Assembly (NCBI RefSeq): GCF_964199755.1
Contig: NC_133911.1
Coordinates: 558,001-622,000 of the forward strand
Length of the DNA: 64,000 nt
Source of the DNA: Larus michahellis
Lineage: Eukaryota > Chordata > Aves > Charadriiformes > Laridae
Direction of reading: 5' to 3'
Shown: positions 1 to 10,000 of the stretch, one piece after another
Layout: each line of letters starts with the position of its first letter
Numbering within the stretch: position 1 is the stretch's first letter
Position numbers and translations under genes: made by a program
The notes under the pieces: model-generated
Told to the model about the DNA's origin: nothing
Seen by the model: only the letters and a program-made list of their open reading frames with translations
The model's database searches: none

Positions 1-1316
1 TTGTCTATAAGGTCATGGTTGATTGGGAAAAGGAGTTGAGCCAAAATCTATAGGATGCTCTGTAGGAAAATGAGAAACTTAAGGAAAAATGAGAAACTGA
101 GCTCTTGTTGCAAAGGCAGACTTTTATGTCAGTCGTAAGTGATGGGAAAAAAAAAAAAGAAAAAAAGAGAAAAGAAAAAAAAAGAAAAAAAAAGAAAAAA
201 AAGCGCAACCAAACAGGAACAATTAGATGGGAAATGTGCCACGTTAGCACAAAAGTATGCCATACGCATTACGAGAACGCATCAGAAAAGGAGAAATAGG
301 ACACCTGATTCAAAACAGTACCACAGAGATATGTTTTTGGTTTTTTCCTATATGTGTATATGTTATTGCATGCCTTAGTAGATTGCTCTGCGTTATACCC
401 TGCGAGACTAAAATGAACCCAGCAGAAGCGGTCTCTTGAGCAAGGGGATGGAATATGGGAAAGCAACGGAAGATCGGCGAGGAGGATTGTAAATACACTC
501 AAGGGACTCGCACCTGGGTGCTGGAAAACACATCTATCACACCAATTGTTATTCAGTCTCGGGTGCTGGCAAGAAAAACATTTGGATGACATGAGCCTGT
601 AATGGACTCACAGACACCTTATCGAGCTGCTCGAGAATCTTGGCCTGTTGTGGAAGAAGATTAAAGCACAAAGCACAGTACCAGCAAGAACAGGGAGTCC
701 GCATGCGCTCTTGCTAACGAGGACTCTTTTGCTGCCAAGGATTCTTGATAACAAGGACTCTCTTGCTGCCAAGGATAAGTTTAACAATGCTGCTAGTACA
801 GCTATTTCTGAGTTATCGCTAGATGTAGATAGTATTCGATATGCGATGTTGCAAAACAGAACTGCTACTGAGTTTTTGCTTTCATCTCACAGACGTGGTT
901 GTCAAGATTTTAAAGGACTGTATTGTATGAATGTAAGTGACCACTCCAAATCCATCCATGCCCAGTTGCAGGAACTGCACCGACCAATCCAGCAACTTGT
1001 GGAGACCACTGGGTGAAATCTCCTTGCTGGATGGACTTGGGGGTGGGGTTGGTTGAAGCAAATTATACTCATTGCCTGCGTGGAAGGAATTTGTCTGTTA
1101 TGTTTAGTATGCTGTTTGCCATGTTTAATAAGCATTATACGATCAGTTGTAGATGCCGCTTTGCATCGTACCCTTGTACGAGTTGTAGAATATGTTGCTC
1201 TAAAAACTATGTGTGTATCCATGAGAACCCGAACTTCACAGAAGAAGATAACAAGAAGGGATTACAAAAACGTAGTCAGGTATCAGACAGCTGCTGTTAG
1301 CAAAGCTGGATCATGA
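1..1316 (+). mobile_element. Endogenous retrovirus env fragment (transmembrane subunit region)
   Basis: Plus-strand reading frames at about 648-1016 and 1053-1316 look like the transmembrane subunit of a beta-type retroviral envelope. The first has a heptad-like helical stretch, then a Cys-containing loop (GCQDFKGLYC) and a second helical region. The second frame holds a Cys- and Leu-rich hydrophobic membrane span followed by a basic tail. The two are in different frames, so the reading frame is broken. No envelope start or surface subunit is intact. The piece lies upstream of pol-like sequence, the reverse of normal gag-pol-env order, so it is either the end of an older provirus or a rearranged part of the element that follows. 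Family assignment is inference from motif layout. Confidence 0.6.
144..203 (+). repeat. A-rich polypurine tract
   Basis: About 60 bases are made only of A and G, mostly A-runs broken by single G. It produces spurious lysine-rich (plus) and phenylalanine-rich (minus) open frames. It may be a decayed poly(A) tail or simple repeat. No coding role is supported. Confidence 0.85.
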
Positions 1317-1497
1317 GTCTGGTGGGACTCGCTGCATACGCTGGCCACGCGTGCAGCGACTCTAGCCTGTACTTCTCCACTCAATCCAGTGCAGGATATA
1401 GGGGGGCTGTCTCGGGTCAGAGAGGGGAGAGAGACATGAGCGAGGGGGAGAGAGACATGAGCGCACTTTGAAGACACAGGGGATGCCCTGAAGCACT

Positions 1498-3162
1498 GTG
1501 TCTGCCCCCGCCCCCCCCATAAGTTCTGTGTTCATTAACCCCAACAGCTCAGAAGGCATTACAGCATGTTGCAAGATAAGATATAGTCTACTACTGCTGC
1601 AAGAAGCACTGAACACCTTCCTACACGAATTTCAACTTTACGCCCTGATAGGACAGTGGGATGATGCACTCGCAAAGAGCCTGACTGCATTAGAGTGGGT
1701 ATTTTTGCCACATACCTTTTCAAAACCAGTAACTATGATGATTGAAATGTTACCACGATTGTTTTTCCAGGGTCGTTTGTGCTGTCACCAGCTTTCTGGA
1801 GTGGATCCAAGCCACATACATGTCCCCATCAAAAAGGATGACCTTGACCCTTGGTTATCACAAAGTCTTAACCTACAAATTGCCTTAGTACATTATATTG
1901 GGCAAATAAACTATTCTTTCCCCTAGCACAGACTATTAGTCACTTTCACAGTCAGCAGCTGGCTCCTCTGCCATCACTTGCGTGGTTAACCCGCGAGGGC
2001 TTACACCTGATGAACTTTGGCAATCCGATGTTAATGCGCATTATGGAATTGGGACATGTTTCAGTTGATTTGTTTTCTCACTTTGTTGTAGCTACTGCTC
2101 ATACAGGAGAGAAGGCTCGTGATGGTATTCGACATTGGTTGCAATGCATTGCAGTCATGGGAGTACCGAAAACTATAAAAACTGATAATGAACCAGCTTA
2201 TGTGTCTGCTAAAGTACAGGCCTTTTTTTTTTTTTTTTTACAGATATGGGGTATTAAACATGTCACCAGTATTCCTCATTCCCCGACTGGTCAAGCAATT
2301 GTGGAGTGTATGCATCATACTTTAAAAACCATGCTTGCTAAACAAAAAAGGGGGAATCCCGTAGGTATGACACCTCAAGAGTGATTGTATAAAGAAACTC
2401 ATGTTTTAAATTTTCTAAACATGTCTTCTTTGTCATCCACAGCAGTAGAGCGACATTTTGTAAGAACTGTTGAATGGCCTGAACAACCGAAGGTGTATTA
2501 TAAGCACCTTAAATCGGGGTGCATGCTAACCACAGATAACACTGCAACAAATAGAAGTTGTGAGCAAGACAATTCTGTAATGATTTGTACTTCTCATCCG
2601 TATGTTTGCTTCGGCTCAAAATGCAAGTATAGAAGAATGTAATCAATCTTATTGTGTAAATTTAACGCGAGTAAGGTATAAAACAGCAGTAATATGGATA
2701 GGGAATTGGCAAAATGCATTAAAAACACATCTTTCTCTGTATTGTGATAGGAAGTACAACTCTCAAAGACTTCGCGTTACATCTCTCCCCTGGAATACGT
2801 TGCTATGTGGCTGAGAAATGGTTAAACACCATCTCCAAGGTGCTTTTGACACATGTTGTTGCAACAAAATATTCATCCTTTACATGATCAGCTAAAAGCT
2901 CAAATACTAAAGATTCAAGACTTAATGAACTGCAATGTATTTGAAATATTACAAAAGGATTTCTCGTGGGTAAATCCAAAGAAATTGGCTTTCTGGGCTA
3001 AATTTAGGAATCTGGGTATTTATTGCCTTAGCAGGGTTCTTTTTGATTCTGTTTTTAATTGTGTTTAGTATATAACCTGCTAAGAGCGTCACAACGAGTA
3101 GAAGCACAAGTCATGGCGACCTTGTTAATAAGTGGTCTGGTGTTAAACAAAAAAGGGGGAGA
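1498..3162 (+). mobile_element. Class II endogenous retrovirus pol-env remnant
   Basis: The frame at 1498-1926 resembles a reverse transcriptase connection/RNase H region. The frame at 2010-2384 is the integrase core: an Asp in the SVDLFSHF segment, a second Asp in KTDNEP and the Glu of IVECMHH fit the DDE triad. A poly-T run at 2223-2239 encodes an unnatural Phe stretch inside this core. A TGA ends the frame at 2382, and integrase C-terminal sequence continues to about 2510. After that come envelope-like frames (2602-2814 and 2853-3068), the last with a helical stretch and hydrophobic segment typical of a transmembrane subunit. A polypurine tract (AAAAAAGGGGGAG) at about 3149-3161 directly precedes the LTR. 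Several stops and frame changes make it non-functional. Confidence 0.75.
2223..2239 (+). repeat. Poly-T run inside integrase
   Basis: Seventeen consecutive T bases interrupt the integrase-like frame and translate to a run of Phe in the middle of the catalytic core. It may be an expansion of a short T-run or slippage during replication. Confidence 0.9.
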
Positions 3163-3701
3163 TGTGGCAGATCTACGAGCAGAGGCCTGCGTACGGCCAA
3201 AGACACAGTGAGCAGAGCACACAGGAAACACAGAGCCAAGAGCCATACCTTACCATACATAGGGGCTCTAAGGAAAATTAATTTTGTGTCCTCGGTTTCT
3301 TGATTTTATCTCTACCCATGCACGACATTATCCGGTGCCTTATTGTAGGAATGTATCTGAGAGAAAATGGCCATGTGAGCCAGCCTCCCTACTGTGAGAG
3401 ATCAGATTAAGGGCAAAACAGGTGGTAGAAGATGGAATTAGTACATGGGAAAAACGGGAACTGAGAAGGTAGAAAACATGTTGTGCTAATGACTAAGCAA
3501 TTTACTATGCGAATTCTTGTAACCAATCTGATCTGTGAATGAACTGCATGCACAGCGCGTGGACAGTGTAACTAGCTAATCAGAAATGAGCGAGTTGCGT
3601 GTACGGCTACAACACAGGGTATAAAAGATGATGATCTGTGCTTAATAAACGGCTCCTGTTGATTCACATTGGATCGTCTGGAGTCCAGTTATTTCCCCTC
3701 A
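3163..3701 (+). repeat. 3' LTR of the class II endogenous retrovirus
   Basis: The LTR begins TGTGGCAG immediately after the polypurine tract and probably ends CCCCTCA, giving the usual TG...CA ends. It holds a TATA box (TATAAAAG, about 3620-3627) and a polyadenylation signal AATAAA at 3643-3648, in the right order for U3-R-U5 on the plus strand. No 5' partner LTR is in the window. The right boundary is judged from the CA end and could shift by a few bases. Confidence 0.75.
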
Positions 3702-5031
3702 CCTTATGCCTTTGTCATAGGAACATTTCTCATTGCACACATGGGAAATGCCCGGTGAGCACACTGAACAACTAGGATGGACCGGTGCTTTTGGATTCTG
3801 GGAAGTCAAAATTTGAGTGGCTTAACTGGAAAGCCTGCTTTACCTTGTGCAGAAAACACCTGAAATCCACCAAGAACGCCTTGACACGAGAAGGCACAAA
3901 CTACAGGAAGTGAAATCCAGGACTAATTCTGGTTTGTTCTTGTTTTAACCACCAGAAGTAGAGGATGCCCAGTCTCTAACCCAATATTTAAAATGTGATA
4001 GTCACCCCACTGAAAAAATTATCACTACTGCTATTTACTATTTACTATTTACTATTCCTGTACTACTAAATACCCCAGTAACAGTACCTATAAACTATGA
4101 CACTTTCTGAACAAAATAGTCTCCGCGAATGGAAGCCCTCAAATGCTGCTTTAATTTATCATACTTTCAAACAGAACTCCTCTGGGGCAAATCCCAGCAG
4201 CCAAACAGCCGAGGGCTTTCCCTACGGAATTCAACCGTTACCGTGACGTTATGCCCTTAATGCACAACGAGAAGTATTTCGTACCATGCTGGCTTCCTGG
4301 CAGTTGAGCAACACCCACAACTGCCACCTCTTTATTTTTTTTTTTAAATTACGTCTGTCTTAACAAGATCGAGCTAATTAAATTTACGCTTTCCAGATTG
4401 TCACTGTTCAGAGCAGTTTAAAGCAGAAGCCTGACTTTCTAGTGGGCTTTCTTCTTCTGCCAAACTCATCTGCTGAGCCCCACTATTAATGGAAGGGTTA
4501 GTTCTGTATCACGGCACCACCATGTGAAAATGCCACTACTAAAGCTTCTATTTCAAAAACACAAGCACCTTGGGGATCAGCAGAGTTATGAGAGGAAACA
4601 GAGACTACAGGGCATCTTAAAGCATGTGTGTAAATGTTTGCTGGCAAATGACAACAGCTTTCTAAACAAACTGGAACAATGTTGAAATGTGACAGTTTCA
4701 CACATAACGTTATTTTAAAATAGTCGGTCCCAGCTGTTACTACTGGCTGTACGTTTGGGGCCGTATGCTACCTTTTACAATATAAACTCAAGTCCACTTG
4801 GCACGTGAACAACGTGCACCTCTTGGCAATACCTCCCCCCGTTGCATCAGTTCAAAAGATTTAAAGTCCTACCAGTCTTTTCAAAACTAAACGCGTTGCT
4901 ATGTTATTTTTCACACACGTTCGCTACCAGCAAGCTTTTACTGCTGGCGTTTTTCCGTCACTAGTCTTTTCTCTGCTAATGTCCCGCTGTCACTGGAAAT
5001 CTCATCACGTTGGACGGTTTACTGAAAACAT
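3702..5031. other. Spacer with no recognised gene
   Basis: This AT-rich stretch lies between the retroviral LTR and the end of the RBBP6-like transcription unit. Apart from the heptamer repeat I see only short chance frames. It may include distal 3' flanking sequence of the RBBP6-like gene. Confidence 0.5.
4031..4056 (+). repeat. Short heptamer tandem repeat
   Basis: The unit CTATTTA is repeated about 3.7 times. It lies in sequence without a gene, between the retroviral LTR and the 3' end of the RBBP6-like gene. Confidence 0.85.
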
Positions 5032-5037
5032 TTTATT
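5032..5037 (-). terminator. Candidate polyadenylation signal of the RBBP6-like gene
   Basis: TTTATT on the plus strand reads AATAAA on the minus strand. It lies about 400 bases beyond the RBBP6-type C-terminal codons (stop at 5431-5433), a sensible place for the end of a 3' UTR. No downstream processing element was verified. Confidence 0.45.
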
Positions 5038-5430
5038 GTAATCAAAAAGTGACGTAACAGGGCTCTGTGTATTCTGCAAATCATTCTGACGATGTTTTAT
5101 AATCAGTTATAACAGCTTCTTCTGACAGGCAATTAAAAAAACCACACTGCACCATGACAATGTTCAGAGCACCTGAAACTCCACCCAAAGTAATGAACGG
5201 TGGTTAAAACTAAGATGCCCCAGCAAAACCTTTCACGTTGCATTGTCACAACTCACAATTCTGTACCAAATGTTCACTTCTATAAAGCTCCGATGTAAAA
5301 ATAAAATAATCCAGCTGCAATACTTTAAGGGCAGCACAGTCTCCTTCATGCCGTTACTTGCAACGCCTGAATTTGTTTCCATTTTAACAAAATGGGATAC
5401 AGATGACTGAAGAATTCAGCCACTTTTTCA

Positions 5431-6756
5431 TTATCTGTCCTTCCATGGACTTACAGATTTCACTTTTTGGTCATCCTTCTCTTTCCTCTTCTTCGATTTT
5501 TTTCTTCTTGTGTTTGTGGTTTTGGCTCTTTGCGAATTCTGTTCCGTGTCCAATGTGTTTCTTACGCTGCTTGTGTTTCTTATGCTTCTTGTGCTGTTTC
5601 TTCTCTTTTTTCCTTTTCTTTTTCTTGCTGTCTTGGCTCTCTCCTGAGCTGGCACTGCCGCTGTGGCTTCGAGTCCAGCTCTCAGAAGGGCTTTGACTGT
5701 GGCTGTGGCTAACGCTGGGACCGCTTTGACTTTGACTTTGGCTTGCATCAGGCTGGTCAACTGCAGGAGGTGCCGCTGTATCCTCTTTCGCCTTAGCAAC
5801 AGCCTTGTCTTTCGGCTCTTTAGGATTTTTTCCTGCAGCTTCCTCATCTTTTGCAGACACGTTACTTCAACAGACGTCTTCAGCGGGGGCTGTTATGTCA
5901 TTATTATACTGCTCCATGGTCTTGATGGCAAAACACAATGATGGTCCTTATCAAACATTTTATCTACTTCTCTTCTTCTTTTTTTGGGTTTTGCATCAGA
6001 AGGTTTGCTGTTTTCAGCAGGTTTTTTGACTTATGCTCTTTGTTGGAGGGCTTGTCCGACTTGGTTTCTTTTCTTTCATTTTCTTGGTTTCTTTTCTTGG
6101 TTTCTTTTTTTTCATCTTTGCATTTCCTTCTCTTTTTTCTCCTTTTCAGACATCGATTGGAAAGCAATAGAATCTGCTTCCAAAGGCTCGTCTCGCACAG
6201 GGACGGTGTCATCTCTGTCTGGGAGCGTGAACAGAGAGCCTCTTTTAACGTCTTCTGCTGTTACTGGCTCTCTTGCTTTTCTCGCACCTTCTAAAAACTC
6301 AGCATTGGGAAATCCTTTATTCTCGTCCCCTTTTCTTCTCTTCCGGTGTTTTTTACATTCGTTTCCTTTGCCATCTTCCAGTGGATATGCCATGTCCTTC
6401 TTATTTGATTTTGGTGGATCTTTGATGCCGTGGCGCTCTCTTCCAGGAGGTTTTTCAGGGTCATGTCCATCTCCATTATGACTTCTGTGGCTTTGCCCAC
6501 CAGGATAGCCTTCCCTGCGTCCCCGAGCATATGGCAAATTCTCTTGTCCGGTCCCAGGTGGACCAAACCTATCTGGAGAAATGGTCTCTCTATTTACTGG
6601 TGGTCGAGGTTGAGCGCCAACAGCAAAGCCCTTGTAAAACTTTTCGTACCATTCTCTATAGTTCCTTCCCCATTCTCTGTAACTCTCCTTTTCAGATGGA
6701 TCTCTGAGGTCAACAGATCTGCCATGGTAAGCTTTCATATCATACGGGGGAACTTC
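5431..6756 (-). pseudogene. RBBP6-like: Decayed 3' part of the RBBP6-like last exon
   Basis: Beyond the TGA at 6757-6759 the last exon still matches RBBP6 in pieces but no longer in one frame. From 6738 to 6112 one frame gives the region after the SR segment (MKAYHGRSVDLRDP..., KHRKRRKG, RDDTVPVRDEP). A second frame then gives a Lys/Glu-rich stretch (about 6150-5964). Around 5935-5870 there is a TMEQYNNDITAPAEDV segment, ended by a TGA. From about 5860 to 5500 comes the Ser- and Lys-rich tail (SGSASSGESQDSKKKK, HKKHKKHK). A further shift near 5510 is needed to reach the C-terminal DDQKVKSV. Compared with known RBBP6 several hundred residues are missing between the APAEDV segment and the Lys-rich tail, including much of the p53-binding region. 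This part cannot be translated as one protein. Confidence 0.8.
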
Positions 6757-7099
6757 TCAGTATCTGTTAAAGTACTGCCTTTCTCCATCCCCTTGAGGTG
6801 TAGTCCGTTTAGTGGGAGACTGGCCTCTAAATGCTGGAGACCTTGATGGTGAATGGTATCTTCTGTATGGGGGCGACCGTGACCTTGAACGGTGATAACC
6901 GTGTGACCTTGACCTAGAGCGATAGTTACGACGCATCTCTTTGCCTCTTCTTGGATAGGGTGGTGATCGTGAGAAGGAAGGAGAATGGGAACGACCAATG
7001 GATCGAGAGTAGGAGCCAGAGTGGGAAGAACCTGATCTTGACTTGGAGTGGGTGTATGAACTTCTAGAGTGAAATGAAGCCCTATAGGGAGAATTGGAC
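6757..7099 (-). CDS. RBBP6-like: RBBP6-like last exon: SR-rich region up to TGA
   Basis: The exon begins after a polypyrimidine tract and TTAG. It encodes SNSPYRASFHSRSSYTHSKS, then Arg-Ser repeats, YRSRSRSHGYHRSRSRSPPY and GERQYFNRY, then TGA. This is the SR region of RBBP6, which normally continues through EVPPPYD. Confidence 0.85.
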
Positions 7100-10000
7100 C
7101 TAAGAAAAAAAAACAACACAAAAACAATAAATGAAGTTAATTCACACCAGTCACTCTCCCGTTTGGTTTTTTTCCTCCCAAAATTAGTTGTTTGGCGTTT
7201 TTTTTCCCCTCTCCAGATGCTTATGTCAAAGCTGCTTTCAGCTGCTGACATAACGCTACTGCCGATTGAAGAACGTGATAACATGTAAAAGTTTCTGCTT
7301 ACAAGACAGAACACCTGCTGCTTTGATAGTGTAAAAGCATAGAGGAAGGGTAAGTCTATATCCACTCATTTCTGTCACATGAACGACCGCAGCTATTGAT
7401 TGAAGGTGCCGTATACTGGCTTCTGCTGGTACGTGGAGGCACACGTGTTTCACTACTCGGGCACGACACGCAGTGCAAATCCTTTTTGGTGCAGTAAGAC
7501 GCCAAGAGAGCAAGTCTTAATGGTTACAGTGCACTATCAAACATCAAGAAGACACAATTCAGCCTGAAGACAGTAAAGGTCAATTTTAAAATGCCCGCTC
7601 GGTCGATTTAACTTCACTACTTATTTGGCAATATGTACAAGATGCAAAATACGGCTAAATACGGATTGTGCGGCAATCCGACATACAGGGCACTTCTAGC
7701 CAGATGTCCTAGCAAAATTTTGCACATCATAGCTCTAACCAAGGATAGTGACGGCTTCTGAACTCAGCCTCTAGTACTATGACCCATTGCCATTACTCTA
7801 GGAAAGGTACTGGCAGCGTCACTAATAGAGCTATTCAGACTGCCGCCCGCATGATTTTTGGGGATCGAAGACGTCAGCTACCCTGAGCTTTCTCTTCACA
7901 AGTTTTGCTTTTATTATTTTTTAAAGAACCATTTCACATTATTCCATGTATGTTCCTTAGCATCGTTCCTCCCCTTTAGTAAGAGAGCTTTAGTAAGAGA
8001 GACACCTGCTCCTTAACAACTGCTGCCGAATTCTATCCATCTGTCTACTGTAACCTCTGCCCTATGTGAGCTAGTACCCTACATAGGAAACTCCCATCGC
8101 AGCTAAAATCAAGTTTTTCAGCTCTGTTCGGCCAGCAATCAAAAGGGTGGCTTTCCTTTGATTCTATTTCCTTTTTATATGTAACTACAGTTTCCTCAAA
8201 AACCGTTCATTTTTCCGAGTCCTCTTTTCAATCATGTACCGGGGTTTTATGTTAAATAATGTCACGGCAAGCACAGACTCCCTCTGTCAAAGCCAATTCA
8301 AATTAAGCCATTTAAAAATTAATGACCACTTGTATTCTCCACAGCTATCTGGGCATACTTTCTTCATTGTAAATCAGCGGTTGTGTAAGTTAGGTGTTAT
8401 GGCCTCGTTACAAGCAGTAATATATGGAATTGCTGTGGAATACTTACAGTTCCCAGCCTGGTCCACCACCTGCTGAGCGAGGTGTACTGGCTCTCGTTGG
8501 ATGACCTTTTGGAGTCGGGAGAGGAAAAAGAGGAAAATCCCATTCAGTGTATCTGAAGGCAATCTTTTTAAAGATATTCTGAAGTTATAGTCACGTACCA
8601 GTCGTGGGCACTGATTGTCCTTGGGGGCCCGGAAGACTTGGGAATGCTGGTTGTCTTCGCACAGGAACCTGACGGGCCTTGTCAGTAAATGCAAACGGTT
8701 GGAAAACAAGCTCCACTAAATGCAAGAATCACTGCATATGTTGAAATACAACTTACCTTCTCTTTCAACAAACTGCTGACTGACCGCGAGGAAGATGCAG
8801 AAGGCTCAGCAGCAGTCACCAGAGCAGCAGGAGGTAATACGCTAGCGGCATTGCTACAAAAAAAACCCAAATTTTTATTGTTCAAGCAGTCTTTTGAAGT
8901 GCTACTTGAAATGGGAAGTCCAAGGTGAGAAAAGGCTGACTACTGTAAATGGACAAAAAAATTTACAAAATAGTCTTCACCAGATTTACAAAAGTGAAGC
9001 TGGCCGATTCCAAATGCAGCGCTGTCGAGAAGTCCATGCGGACTGCTGGCAGTTAAAGAGAAAGCTCACTGGAAACATATTTAATTCAGGTAGCTGCGCA
9101 GGAAAGGATTGGAGTACGTTTAACCCCCAGAGAGAGCTTCAGTTGTGGAAGATGGAAACACTGCAATTCTGTTAGGAAATGTTTCTGTGCTACTTCAGGG
9201 GCTGCCTTAGAGGTTCTTTTGGACTGTGATCCTTTGTAGTCAGCGGTACGGCTGAGCCTGACACTCTTCTGGACAGAGTGGCTGTTTGCATCCAAGGCAC
9301 ACAGTCAAAGGATATAAGCCCTGAACAATAGCACAGGTTTTTCACGTATTTTCCGATGACTTCATGGGTTGCACACTTAGACGGTCATGTTTGTAAATAC
9401 TTCACATTTACAGTGCTTCAGTGTTTATTATCCAATCGATACGCGTCGCTGACTACGCTGTGTATTACTGAGGGTGACTCTGACTTATCATAAGATCGAT
9501 GACAGAAATACTGTAGAAAGAAGTACTGTGAAAACACCTGGCCTATTTTACCCATAATTGTGCTTTGACACTTTTCATGAAAATGTTATTTCCTCAGGAC
9601 TAAAGAGAAATCAACGCACTCAAGAAGGTTTGCCATAACAAAATGGTTTCTTTAGGGATTGCTAGCCGCTTCAAATGAAAGGGCTCCTGGGGAAAAAGCG
9701 TTCCTCTCTCAGGGTAAGCCTGTACGCAATGACTGATAAGGGAAGCAAACAAGCAATACTTGTGAGAACATTCTTGCAGGAGGCACACTTCCAACTTACC
9801 AAAGTGTCCTCATTCAAAGCGAGGACTTTCACAAAACAGAACTTCCGCAGTTATCTGGAACTGTCACTAATGAGACATAAATCGCTGGCGGAGAAGCTCA
9901 AGAAGAGGAATCTAACTTTGGCATCTGGGTGTCTCTCACATTCATGTTGATCTACAGATTTACTTACTGAAAAGGTCCAGGAGGTGCAACAGTCATGAGT

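Noticed and set aside
144-203. Lys-rich and Phe-rich open frames at the left end
   Set aside because: They are direct products of the A/G homopurine tract and have no other sequence support.
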